NCBI GenBank assembly: GCA_026075535.2
Contig: AP026550.1
Location: 7,812,001-7,876,000, forward strand
Length of the DNA: 64,000 nucleotides
Source: Tricholoma matsutake
Lineage: Eukaryota; Basidiomycota; Agaricomycetes; Agaricales; Tricholomataceae
Direction of reading: 5' to 3'
The translations under genes were made by a program, and so were the position numbers. Shown piece after piece: positions 33,217 to 44,625 of this stretch. The notes under the pieces are model-generated. The model ran no database searches. It was not told the DNA's origin and saw nothing but the letters and a program-made list of their open reading frames with translations. The first letter of the stretch is position 1. Each line of letters starts with the position of its first letter.

Positions 33217-36200
33217 CTACAGCTGTCGCTGTCGTTTATATGCTCCTAGAATTCTTTCGGCATGTTTCAGGTTTCCCTCAGGCTCCCATGAGTTCTCCGA
33301 GGTCGGGTATCCGACCCACTTCACTAAGAAGTGCATGGTCCTTCCTTTCTTCTTATGTCCAATGATCGCTTCCACTTCATCTTCTGATTCGCCTTCTATC
33401 AGGTCAGGCGGTGGTTCTGGGAAGTTCAGTCCATGTGTCTCGGTTTCTTTGTACGGGGAAAGAAGTGCCACGTGGAATACTGGGTGTATTTTCCACTGTT
33501 CTGGTAATTTCAGTCGATAGGAGAGTGGGCTCAGGACCTTCTCGATAGAGAACGGTCCTTCTCTTTTCGGTGTGAGCTTCTTTGTTTGGTGTGTCGTTCT
33601 GAGGTTCTTTGCTTCTAGCCACACTCTGTCTCCTTCTTTGAATGGGGTAAAGTGCCTCATCGTTCTTTCCGCCATCATTTGTCTGGCCAACTCGTGAGTT
33701 GCCTTTGCTTCATCTCGGGCCCATTGCAATGCAACTATTTGTTTTTCTATGGCTGGTATGTTCGTCTTCAGGTAGGGGAGTGGGATCGCCTTGGGCTCAT
33801 AGCCCATCATGAGGTAGAATGGGGAGTTCTTTTGTATGGAGTGTGTCCTCTGGTTGTGTGTGAACTCCACGGTCGGGAGGAGGTGCTTCCAATTCTCCTG
33901 GTTGTTCAAGCAGAAGATCCGTAGGTATACTTCCACTTCCTGGTTCACCTGTTCTGTCTCCCCATCGGTCTGGGGGTGGTACACTGAGCTCATTGCCAGC
34001 TTGATTCCGAGCAGCCTTCCTAGCTCTTGGAACAGCTGCAAGGCGAATCTGGGATCTCTGTCAGAGATGATCTTGTCTGGGAGACCGAATCGTTTGTAGA
34101 CATTGTCTAGGTAGAGGGTGGCCACTCCCAATGCATCTATCGTTTTCCTGCAAGGGATAAAAATTACCCCCTTCGTAAGCCCATGGTCTACCATGACCAT
34201 GAGTGCATCATAACCGTCGGACTCCAGCAAGTCAGTTATAAAATCTGTCGTCACCATCGCAAATGGTCTCGTTGCTTTGGATTTGATTGGTTGCAGTGGG
34301 GGTGTTGTCGGGTGGGTGTTGACCTTCATTTGCTGGCATGTGGCGCATCCAGCAACATAGTTCTTGATGTATGTCATCATTCCTGGCCACCAGTAGTCCC
34401 TTCTGATCATTTCAGTAGTCTGCCATTGTCCCGGGTGTCCGCTGGTTACTCCTTCGTGGTATTTTTGCACCAGTTTCTTCTGTAGATCTCTGTTGTCTCG
34501 GAAGAATAGAAGGCTGTCTTCTATCTTCCAGTCTTCTAATGCCAACTTTATTGGCGGCATTCCCTTGGTCTTTAGCGCCTTGATTGCACTTTTCACCAGG
34601 TCGTCTTTCATGATACTCCCTGCGAGTAAGTCATGCATTTTGGTGTCAATGAATTTCATGAATACTGTTTCCGGCAGCATTGTGACGTCTTCATTGTCAT
34701 TGTCTTCTTCTGGTACGTGATCCGCTCTCTGTGATAACGCATCGCTCTGCACCATCTGTGATCCAGGCACATGGACGATTTGCAAGTCGAATTCCGATAG
34801 GAATAAGCTCCATCTTGCCTGTTGTCTGTTCAGTTTCTGTGCCGTTTGGAAGTACGTCAAGTTCTTGTGGTCCGACAGGATTACCACTGGGTGTTCTGAA
34901 CCCACTAGGTAGTGTCTCCAGGTCTCTAGCGACCATATTATCGCTAGTAGCTCCCTGTCATAGATTTTGTAGTTCCATTCCATTGGTGTTAGCGCATGCG
35001 ATATGTATCCACACGGATGCCAGTCTCCATTCATGTCCCTTTGTCTCAGCACTCCTCCTGTCGCATGTTTTGAGGTGTCTGATTCAATCATGAATGGCTT
35101 TGTTGGGTCTGGCATCAGCAGTACCAGCGCTTCTGTGAATTTCCTTTTCAGTGTTTGAAAGGCCTGTTCACATTCCGTTGTCCAGTCGAATGTCTTGTTC
35201 TTCTTCGTCAGTTCATTAAGTGGTCTGCTTGTCTCCGCAAAATGTCCGATAAACTTCCTGTAGAAGTTTCCAAATCCCAGGAAGGACCTGACTGCCTTTA
35301 TGTTTGTCGGGGTTGGCCAATCTTGTATACCTGCCAGTTTTGTGTTGTCCATGGCAATTTCATTGGGTCGGATGATCAGACCCAAGAATTCCACCTTGTG
35401 GACATCGAATTTGCATTTCTCTGGCTTCAGGTATAAGTCATTTTCTGCCAGTCTTTGCAGTACCCTCTTTGTCCTTTCCTGGTGTTCATTCTGATCCTTG
35501 GAGAATATCAGGATGTCGTCCATATAAATCACGAGCCATCCTTCTCCGATCATGTCATGGAATATCTCATTCATCATTGCTTGGAAGGTCGCCGGTGAGT
35601 TGCATAATCCAAAGAACATCACCATTGGTTCAAACAGCCCTCGGTTCATTTTGAAGGCTGCCTTCCATTGATCTCCATCCTTGATTCTGACGTTGTGATA
35701 CCCCCATCAAATGTCCAGTTTTGTAAACCATTTCGCCCCTCTCAGTTTGTCCAACAGGTCCCCTACCAGCAGCAATGGGTAGGTGTTCTTGATCGTTCCG
35801 TTGTTCAAGTACCTGTAATCTTGGCAGGGCCATAGCGCGTCCGAGTCCTTCTTCACAATGAAGAAGAATGGCGATGCCATGGGTGATTTCGATGGTCGGA
35901 TGTATCCTTTCTTCAGGCTTTCATTGAGAAACTCATCAAATTTCCTCTGTTCTGCCGGCGATAACGGGTAAACCCTGCAGTCCTTTGCCATAAAATCCAG
36001 TTTAAGTTCAATCGCATGATCCCAGGGTCTTGATTCTGGGAATCTTTCTGATGCTTCCTTTTCGAATATCCGTTGGTACTCCTTATACTGTTCTGGGAGT
36101 AGTTCATCTAGGGTCTTCTGTTCGGGGTCTCCTTCCTTCTTATGTGTCAGGTGTTGTGAGACCGATGTCTTTGCCCTAATCCAGATATTCTGTCCGTATG

Positions 36201-37449
36201 CATATCGCAGTGATCCTTTTGCCTTCACAATTCGAGAGATCGTCCTTGTCCTCTGGGAGTATCCATATTTTGGCTCGTCGTACTCCTCTGTCAGTGGCAT
36301 CTTAGCTGGTTCGAATATTCCAATGACGGGTTCTCCTCGAATGTAGGTGATCAGTAGTTCATCGTCTGCGATTTCTTGTTCGGGTGTCCATTCCATTGCC
36401 TGTTCTGTTGCCTGTTCTGTTGCCTGTCCGTGGTTTGCCAGTGCTGGGTTTTCCTTCCCAGTGTCTTCTTCGTCCTGTGGCCCAATGGGCTCCACATCTT
36501 GAAGAGTCGTGATCATGATCTCTTCGTCATCGATTTCTTCAATCGTCATTTTTCTCGTCTTGACGGGCATCTTGCTTCTTCTTGGTTCTTTGTGGAGGAC
36601 TCCTCCCATCAGTTTTGCCTTGGCGACAACTCTTCGGCATAGCTCTCGGCGTTCTTGTTTTGCCAGCTCTTCTTTCTTGCTTTTCAGGGCTGCTTTTTCC
36701 CTCTCTTTTGCGACTATTCGGGCTATTGCCAGTTGTCCTTCTTCTTTCCTGGCAGCCAGTTTCTCCAGCTCTCTGGTGGCCACCCTTTTCCATCGTGCTT
36801 GTTCTTCCTCAGCAGTCTTCTTCTTGAGGGTGAGCTTTTCTTGTTCTTTGGCGACAATCTTTCGGCACCATGCCTGTCGCTCTTCTTTCGTCATGTCTAA
36901 GGGGTCCTTCTTCTTTTTGGTTCCCCTCTGGTGCCATGATAGGTACCCTTTGTTGGGTTTCTCGGTTTGCACCCTTCCGATAAGGGTTCTTCCTTTCCCA
37001 TATGAGAACTCTGGGTAAGTCTTGTCCTTCGTTCTGAACTGGAAGGTTCCAATCTTCCAGTCGATCACTGGGTTGATTCTTCTGAGCCATGGTAGACCTA
37101 GGATGATTGATTCGCTTCCTAATCCTGCAATGAGGAATGTCGTTGGGAAAGTCCTTCCGTTGATTGTTAAGAGTCCTCTGGCATAGTGGGAGATTTCCCC
37201 CCTCTTGTTCGGGGTTCCATCTATGTTCTTGACTCTGATTATCTTCTCCAGGGGACGCAATTCGAATCCACTGCTTTCTGTGAATTCATGGCTCATGAAT
37301 ATCCCTCCCACTCCTGAGTTGAGTAGGGCTTTGGTTTCGATGTCTTTTCCTCTGCCTGTCCCTGCCACTTTGACATCTAAACGCATAGATTGATTTTTCA
37401 AAGTGGCCAGTAGTACAGAGCAGACGGAAAGTTCAGTGGTACCTGGCAT
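33217..37449 (-). pseudogene. pol: Gypsy C pol: protease, RT, RNase H, integrase, chromodomain
   Basis: Nearly complete Pol of about 1400 codons broken by one TGA near 35706 (KLDI-stop-WGYHNVRI, family arginine). Upstream part (37449-35707): retropepsin-like ALLNSGVGGIFMS with Asn for the usual catalytic Asp, LGLPWLRRINPVIDW, a long Lys/Glu-rich linker, and the RT start. Downstream part (35649-33217): YMDDILIF, RNase H (ESDTSKHATGG, LSDHKNLTYF), HHCC finger (H..H...CATCQQ), integrase TTDFITDLL, SDRDPRF, DGETEQVNQ, and a C-terminal chromodomain (VEAIIGHKKKG...FLVKWVGYPTSENSWEPEGN). Chromodomains usually steer insertion to heterochromatin. The ALLNSG change may itself disable the protease. Confidence 0.88.
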
Positions 37450-37467
37450 CAAGGCAGGCCACCTCTT

Positions 37468-40104
37468 TAAAAACCCTCATCCTCAATTGCGGCGAGAGCT
37501 TCTTTCTTTTCTTCTTCATCTAGTTCTCCTACGATCACTCAGATCCTTGAGTAGGCTTCCTTTCCTTTATTCTTTGGGGATGGCCAGTCCTTGGTCCTCT
37601 TTTCCCCTTTCTTGTGTTTGGTTGCTCTGTGTCCAGGCTGGTGGCACACAAAGCACAACCCTTTCTTCATGTGTTTGATCCTCTCCTGATAGGAGAGTCA
37701 GTTGATCTCAAGTGGGGTCTCTTTTGCTTTAGAGCTTGGTAGCTTCTTCGTCAAAGCCTCCTGCAGCTTTCCTGTTATGGCTTTTGCTCTTCTCCACTGT
37801 CCATCATACTTGGAGGCAGCGTTGATCATTCCTTCCAAGGTCATCAGGATCATTTCCATATTAAAAACTCTTTCAAGGAGTTTGGGGTTCAACCCATCCA
37901 TAAAGAGTTTGATCAGGGCGGTATCGTTGTTGATTCCTGCCTTCTCTCGCAGGATTCGGAACTGTGCTATGTAGTCCTCCAGGTCCTGTCCCTGCTTCAA
38001 TGTTTTCATCTCTGTCCTGGCTCTGCCAGCTTTGTCGATCGGTGTGAACGCTTAGTGTTTAAAGGTCCAGTCCATAGGACCGGGAAAAGACCAAAGACCG
38101 AACCGAACCGACACATGGTCCGGTCCATTTTTCAGTTGCGGTTGCTTACTTTCGAGCTCAGTCCAGTGGCCAGTTGCCTTGTTTTGAAAATATTTAAAAA
38201 CCATTACAAAACCGGTTGCAATCAGTTGCAACCGGTTTTCTCACAGTATATACAATGTACTATGTACCTGCTTAGAAGTAAGAAATTATAACTAACATAA
38301 GTACTAATCATAACTATTTATCATATGGTTACACTACATTACACTACAATTACATGCAGTGGGACAAGTCGGGGTAGTTATTTGGCGGGTACTTATATAC
38401 CCTGTGGCCGTGCACAGACCATGTGGTCATGTGCTCCTGAAAAAAAGAAAAGTGGCACCATTGCCAGATGACTCCCATGACAACAAACAACTCCCACAAC
38501 TCCCATCCCATCCGTCCACCACCACCATCAAGACATGCACACCACCTGCCCCAAAACCACCGCCAACAAACAAATGCAAAGCAGACAGCCCAAATGACAA
38601 CCAGCATCGTTTGGGCCATCGGGTATGATTTTTTTGTTTAATCTTATTTCAATTACTAATAATTCTTTTTGTAGTGTCTCTTTTGCAAATGACATCACCT
38701 AGACATGACGCAACGCACCTGGGCCCTCACCGTACCCATGCCCTACATCACCGCTGCAAGCCTCTGCTCGCAGGGTGGCAACAGGTCCCGTTTCTGGACG
38801 ACGACAATGACACAATAACGTGGCACCAACACGCCACCGCACTGCCACGTCACAGCACCACCACACCGCCACATCACAGCACCACCATGCCACCATGCTG
38901 CCACATCACAGCACCACCAGCCCGCCTGCGAGCCACTGCTCGCAGGGGTAGATGGAGGTGCTGATGACCATGGGGGGACAACAAACAAGAATGCAAACAG
39001 GGAGGATGACAGGGAGAAGACAACAACGACAGCAAAAACGGGAGGGTGGCGACAGGGAGGAGATGATGAACACCAGCATGGGGACGACAACACGGGGATG
39101 ATGGACGACAACACGAGGATGACAAATGACAATGCAGGGACAATGAACGATGGGGCTGACCATAACGAATACCCGGGACAACGTACAATGCCCCACTCTC
39201 ACTGCAAACACGAGTCTGTGGGTTCTTTTTTCTTTTTCTTTTCTTTCTTTCGTTGTGACAGATGCACCTTACAGGTGTTGTTTGCTCTTTTTTTTTCTTT
39301 CTTTCTATTAGCAACACCCCACCGCTGCGAGCACCTGCTCATGGGGTGTGTTGTAATTAGTTGTATTTAATATATAGTAAAATTAAAATATGTATTGAAA
39401 ATTGCTGGAAAAACCGGTGGCAACCGGTTTTTCGAGGGCAACCGAACCGACTAGGACTGGTCCTAGTCAGTTCGGTTGCAGTTGCCCTAAGTTGGGCACC
39501 AGTTGCAACCGGTTGCCCATCTTGGGGTCGAAAAACCGGACCGAACCGGACCTTAAAACACTATGAACACTGTCTTGAGCGTCGCTTCAAAGGCTGACCA
39601 TGTTCCTAGGTCTTCCTTTTCTGCCCAAGTCTGTGTCCAGGGTGCAGTGGTTCCTCCGTTCATGAAGGACAATGTGAAGATGATCTTCTTCTCGTCGGTG
39701 TCGTAGATTCCATGGTTCACTCTCAAATAGAGTTTCACTTCTTGTAAGAACTTTGCAGTTCTAGTTCGGTCCCCTGTGAAGTCGGAGGGGGTTTGTATTC
39801 TGATCTCCTTGGTCAATGCGGTGGGTTCGGTAGACATGTTGGCGTTGTCGTTGGATAAGGAGAATGGGTCTCATTCTGGAGTTTCTTCTGTATCGAGGGA
39901 TCTAAAATCCTCTTTGTCGAGGTATCGGGGTTCTTCGTCACTGGTTCTCTTTGAGAACCACTTCTGTGCTGGTTCCAAGTATCATACTAGTCAACCCTGG
40001 TATCTATACCATGGGGTTCTTCCTGATGATGATGCTCCGGTTGGAGGTCTGTCTGGGCTTTGTCTGAAAGATGTTGTGTCTGCACCTAGGTAGGTGGACT
40101 TCAT
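37468..40104 (-). pseudogene. gag: Gypsy C gag, interrupted by hAT element H4
   Basis: Reads from ATG at 40104 (MKSTYLGADTTSFRQSPDRP), 27 nt inside the LTR, through three TGA codons to MSTEPTALTKEIRIQTPSDF (39837) and FEATLKTVF (39575). H4 (38053-39563) then intervenes; gag resumes with TPIDKAGRARTEMKTLKQGQ and ends with knuckle CFVCHQPGHRATKH (about 37640) and IVGELDEEEKKEALAAIEDE before TAA near 37468. Further TGA codons at about 37697 and 37535 sit at arginine sites. Gag and pol are separate, nearly abutting frames. Confidence 0.82.
38053..39563 (+). mobile_element. hAT-type non-autonomous element H4
   Basis: 1511 bp, termini TAGTGTTTAAAGGTCC / GGACCTTAAAACACTA, duplication TGAACGCT (38045-38052) and TGAACACT (39564-39571), differing at one CpG. 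On the plus strand an open frame from 38359 includes KKRKVAPLPDDSHD and KPPPTNKCKADSPNDNQ and ends at an intron (38623-38674, GTATGA...TTTTTGTAG). The same exon end and intron occur in H1, H2 and H5. The rest is low-complexity sequence with three imperfect palindromes of CTGCGAGC..GCTCGCAG type. No transposase. Confidence 0.9.
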
Positions 40105-40131
40105 AGATCAGCTTGACCTTTTGTTAAGACT

Positions 40132-40899
40132 ATAGGTCTCAACTCAGCCTAGTCTTCGTATGTTGCAGTTGGAGGCTTTCCAACTGTATCGGTTCTTGCA
40201 GTAAGAGGCTTTCTTACTGTATCGGGTTCAGTTCGGGACTTGGTGCTTCCTAAGTCGATACAGCTATCCATACTCAGAGGCTTTCTGAGTAGACCATTGA
40301 TTTGTGTATCACAGTTGGAGGCTTTCCAACTGTCGAGTTCGAGTTATCACAGCTAGGGGCTTCCTAAGCTGTTGAGTGTTCTGGTTGAGTCTAAGACTGT
40401 TATTTGAATTAGGTCAAGCTAAGGAATACAGGCAGTATTACTGTAGCTTATATATGGTTCAGAGAATGTCTATCGTCCAATCGGAATACAAGATCCTTGT
40501 CAAGTAAATATAGAAGGAACAATAGAACAGTAAGCCTCATGCCTAGCATGAGGAGTCCGATGTCACGGAGTGCTGCGGTGCAGCATGTCGAAGAACAATA
40601 GCAAATAACCCTCATGCCAAGCATGAGGCATCTGATGTTACAGATCCAACATCAAGGATCTGATGTCAAGGACATGCTGCAGTGCAGCATGTTGATCGTG
40701 AGTGTCCGACATCACGGACCTCATGTCAAAGGGCTGTCGTATCACAGCATGCATGGGAGTGGGTTCAGGTGCACAGAGTCACCATGTGTCAAAGCGTCTC
40801 CTGTCAGAAGTGAGTCGAGTCGAATGAGAAAATTAAAGTACCCGGTCTTGCCAGTGTACGTCTGGTTGTCGTGGGTTACGATAACAGAAAATCGTAACA
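40132..40899 (-). repeat. Gypsy C 5' LTR with stem-loop array
   Basis: 768 bp. Holds six consecutive stem-loops at 40166-40372 (see next entry), near the end of the LTR that borders gag, that is U5/leader RNA of the element. Confidence 0.93.
40166..40372 (-). promoter_or_regulatory. Array of six stem-loops with constant loop, different stems
   Basis: Plus-strand coordinates 40166-40186, 40199-40219, 40237-40256, 40271-40291, 40311-40333 and 40349-40372. Examples: CAGTTGG-AGGCTTT-CCAACTG, CAGTAAG-AGGCTTT-CTTACTG, TACTCAG-AGGCTTT-CTGAGTA. In the element's own sense the loop is AAAGCCU. Stems differ but always pair, which argues for selection on RNA (or DNA) structure. A packaging, dimerisation or 3'-end signal is possible; function unknown. 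Partly conserved in 32113-32304. Confidence 0.75.
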
Positions 40900-40904
40900 A
40901 AGGG

Positions 40905-41490
40905 GGGGCAGATGGGTGCTTACAGGGTGGGTATCCTGCTCTGCAGGTCTATGTTGGGGTTGGGTGTTGGCGGTATTCATGGGTGTCATCTGTTGCCTCT
41001 TCCATTCACCTGCTGTTGTCATGGCAGCCCCCATTGTCTTGTTCCACCTGTGATCCACCCCATAAGCAGTTGCTCATGGGGCTGGAGGTGGGTGGTGTGT
41101 CATTCATCACTGTGGATTGGGCCTTGGTGCCTTGGTTGGGTGGTGCTGGGGCCTGCATGGTCAATTCCTGTTGATTGGGTGTACTGGTTGGTGCCTTTGC
41201 TGGCATTGGTGTTGGCTTCATCGCTTCCTTGTCATCGTGGGGTGTGCTCATTTGAGTCTGGAGTTGTGTTATGGAATTCTGTTTGGAGGGGGCTGGGCAC
41301 ATCAGTGTGATGTTGCATGTGTATGGGTTGCTGGGTGCTTACCAGGTGGGTACCCCTTTTCTGGGGTCTCCCACCATCCCTCTCCTCACTCCTGACCCTT
41401 ATCAACATCCTCAAATCCCACTTGCATGGGGAGGGGGGGTTGGGTGGCTGTTGGTGGCTTGTTTCGCATTGACACCGGTCATGAGATGAA
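40905..41490. other. Repeat-derived flank of gypsy C, no gene
   Basis: Continues the low-complexity DNA seen at 30420-31282 and 31951-32081 (ataagcagttgctcatgg, ggtgggtggtg), so gypsy C and H3 inserted into it. Cys/Trp/Gly-rich ORFs here look compositional. Confidence 0.5.
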
Positions 41491-42174
41491 ATTTAGTTCC
41501 TAAATAACATAGAAAAACAATTGATGAGTTGAGAAAAACAAAAAACAAAGCAGACAAAAAAACTTACCCTGGTTCCCCTGAAAACTTATCAGAATTTCAA
41601 AAGGTTTTGTTTTAGGAAGGAAACCCATGAAAAGAACATGTTTGCCACAAGATTGTATTTTTTCCCATGGTTTCACTTCTTTCAACCCAAATTTTAAAAA
41701 AATCACCTCTCCTTGCCCTATGTGTCATACACTCAAAGATTCCACAATCCCTAAGTGAAATAAGTGTTCCCAAAAAGCTTGAGAATGCAAGACTGCTAAA
41801 TGAGGTGATTTATAAATTCACTCTTGCTATCCTTACATGTGCAAAGAGATCAGTGCCAACCCAACACATGAGATGATTTCAAGATGATTTTGATGACTCT
41901 GCATCAGATTTTGAGATGCATCTGGGGCCAGTCATTGCTAGCACATCAAGTACAATTCCAGATAATGAAGAATATTCTAACATTCTCACTCATGGCTGTA
42001 ATTTACACTGCCCCACCCATTCCGGTCAGACTCCGGTTATTCCGGTTGGACTCCAGTTATTCCAGTTGGACTCCAGTTATTCCAGTTATTCTGGTCGGAT
42101 TCTGGTTGGACTAACCGGAATAACTGGAGTCCGGTGGACTCCAGTGGAATCTGGTATAATAGACTAACTTGGTT

Positions 42175-44514
42175 TTAAGAATGTATCCATATAAATAACA
42201 TTGAACATAGACAGAATTGTTGCATGTCATCATCACTATCACTATCACTATCACTATCACTATCACTATTGTTTGCCTTACTTGCCTTTTCCTCTTGTTT
42301 TGCAATAACATGTCTAGTATGATAAAATAGCATGCTATGCAGAAACCAGTTGAAGTTACCAGCTGTCATTTTCTTCAACATTGATTCATATCCTCCCATC
42401 CATGCATTTAACTGTTCACAAGCCTGTTTGTTGCATGTTAGTCAGTATTATTGTTACATGAAACAAGTATCAAAGCTTGCCTGTGTGTTGAATGCACATC
42501 TGAAACAAGATTTGCCTTGTTTATCTTTGGCTTCAACAACCAGATTAGGTGCAGAGCCATCTGCTGGTGCAGGATTACACCATTTCTTGCAAAGTTCATC
42601 ATCATCTTGGTGGTTGATGTAATGATAAGCATCAACAATAAATTGTGTTCTCATTTCCCATGCCCTTTCCCATGATCCATTCCTGAGCGCAGTTCGAAGT
42701 ACCAGACATGCTTTATCAATGCAAATGTAATCTGGTCTGGACTCTTCAGTATGAAAAACCTTCTCCAAAAATGCCAAAATATTGGTTGGTGATTCAGCCT
42801 TTGGAAATTTTGCGCAGGCAACCACAACACCACATGGTGCACATATTGTTTCAACACAGTAAAAACTAGGAGCACTGAAATAATTTTTGTGCTCTGTTTC
42901 CTCCATTGGTTCATCATGTGGTTGTTCTGTTTGCTCATTTCTTGAAATCCATGGCAGGTTTTCAGCTGGCCTTTGTGTAATTCTTCGGAAACCAGGTGCA
43001 GATTGTCTTTTGTGTTGAGCAATGTATTTCTTCCATTGTGGCTGATGCTGTTGACATGCTTGTGTTGCTCTGATTTTTTCATTGTCACAGTTGTGAACAC
43101 AGCATTTTGCACCATGGGCTTGTTCATGTATTGCACAAAAGATGGCACCACGATAGTTTATGAGATCATCTGCACAGTTTTCATAAGCACAGTGCTTTGG
43201 CCCAAAGCATGTTCCATCAACAACTACCATCTTTACTGGTGCTTTGTCAATGTCCATGCCATCTTCAGAGGTGGATGCAGATGTTGAACCAGAAGATGAT
43301 GAAGAACTGGAATTGGCAGGTTGTGGAGAGGATTGTTCAACCTCATCAACTCCAACCACAGCAGCAGAAAGAGCAGTTGGAGCAGTATCAGCAGTTGTTG
43401 CAATGTAGTCATGAGTGCATTCTGAACAAGCATGTTGATCTGCAGCTCTGATAACTCCATTTTCACCAAGAATTGAGAAAGCTTCTTTTGTAATTTCACC
43501 AATTGCAAGATTATCCCAAACTGACAGCTCTGTATCAGCAGAAGCAGCAATGGTGCGGATGGACTCTTGAACAAAGGCCTGCCATATTTGACGATGTGAC
43601 AACCAATGAAACCCATGTTGCTGTGTTTTTCCAAAAGAATTGTTCCAGAATTTGATGTATGATGAGGCTGAGGCATGAAAGCTGTACATGGCATTCACAA
43701 CAGCATTTGAGAAAACCCGATCAACCCATACACTTTGACCAACTTTGAGGAATTTGGCAGAATTCAAATACAAGCTGGTGAACTGGTTCTCTTCATTGAT
43801 TTCTGGAGTGCGCTCATGATCGGCACTATATGATGCCATGCAATTGGGGCATCTTCCAGTAAGAACTGGAACATCCTTGTGAATGGTATTATTCCTCACA
43901 AGTGTTCCCAGGGGAATGTCTCTTTGTTTGGTTGTCTGAACTGGAGACCGAAATCCACATCTGCTTGTGACACATTGATATGATTGAGGACAAATGATCT
44001 GCACAGCTTCAATTGCTGTATATGATATTGGCTTGAGAGCAGTCTTTAGATGGCCCTTTTTGTTGTATTTGATGAGGCCCAAGTGCCGTGCCAATTCATC
44101 AAGTTTGGTTGCAATGTTGCTGACAATGTGGTTTTCAGAAATGCCTTCATACCAGTCAGATTCATGCAATAGGGATGCACTGTTGTTCACTTTTGCATGT
44201 ACTGCCCATGACAAGCTTTTGATCCAACTGTTGATGGTAGATATGTTTTCTCCTTTTGCAAGCGAATACTGTTGTCTTGCATGTAAACTGAGAAGATTGG
44301 GATTTTCAGTCATTGTAAACAACAGTAATAAAACTGTTGAGAGTGAGATGTCATCTGGGAAGTTTTTCTGGATGAATTGACTGAATGAAAGGAAAGTCAA
44401 TTCTGGAAATGGGCTGAATTCTGACAATGCAGCAGCTGTGGGCAAAAAACTAAGACCCAGCAAAATCCACAATGGCAAAGGTAGACAGCAAAGACTTGAA
44501 AACAGCCAGAGCAT
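42175..44514 (-). CDS. KDZ3 transposase with CxC5 and CxC6 clusters
   Basis: About 760 residues in two exons; 678 codons are open in exon 1. Hydrophobic N-terminus (1-30), then FSQFIQ and LLLLFTMTENPNLLSLHARQ. CxC5 cluster at residues about 175-225 (ICPQSYQC..RCGF...CPNCMASYSADHE). A VVVDG at about 433 and CxC6 at about 442-487 (HCAYENC...FC...CCVHNCDN...CQQH). Then YICIDKAC (about 600) and VDAYHYINH (about 630). The intron (42424-42480) starts GC, not GT, and ends AG. Exon 2 has ACEQLNAWMGG and an (SD)n tail from an atcact repeat. By comparison with KDZ transposases I infer D433, D600 and the Glu of ACEQLNAW as DDE catalytic residues. It would cut and insert the element in the nucleus. Confidence 0.8.
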
Positions 44515-44625
44515 TGCATTTGGGCAATTGGGGTTACTAAAAGAGGGGACTTAGAACTATAACATGATTGGATTGGTCCATTGTATCTACTTACACAGCC
44601 TTAGACTTCTGCTTTTTTCTGTCAG

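Larger units (their letters stand above)
32082..40899 (-). mobile_element. Ty3/gypsy element C, best preserved retroelement
   Basis: LTRs 32082-32826 and 40132-40899 (TGTTAAGAC...GTAACA), duplication AAGGG (32077-32081 and 40900-40904). Gag, protease, RT, RNase H, integrase and chromodomain all lie on the minus strand. The only large lesion is the hAT element H4 in gag (38053-39563); otherwise a few TGA stops at arginine sites. A purine tract (AGATAGAGAGAGGGTGA) adjoins the 3' LTR at 32827-32845. Only 27 nt separate the 5' LTR from the gag start, with no TGG-type primer site. Confidence 0.95.
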
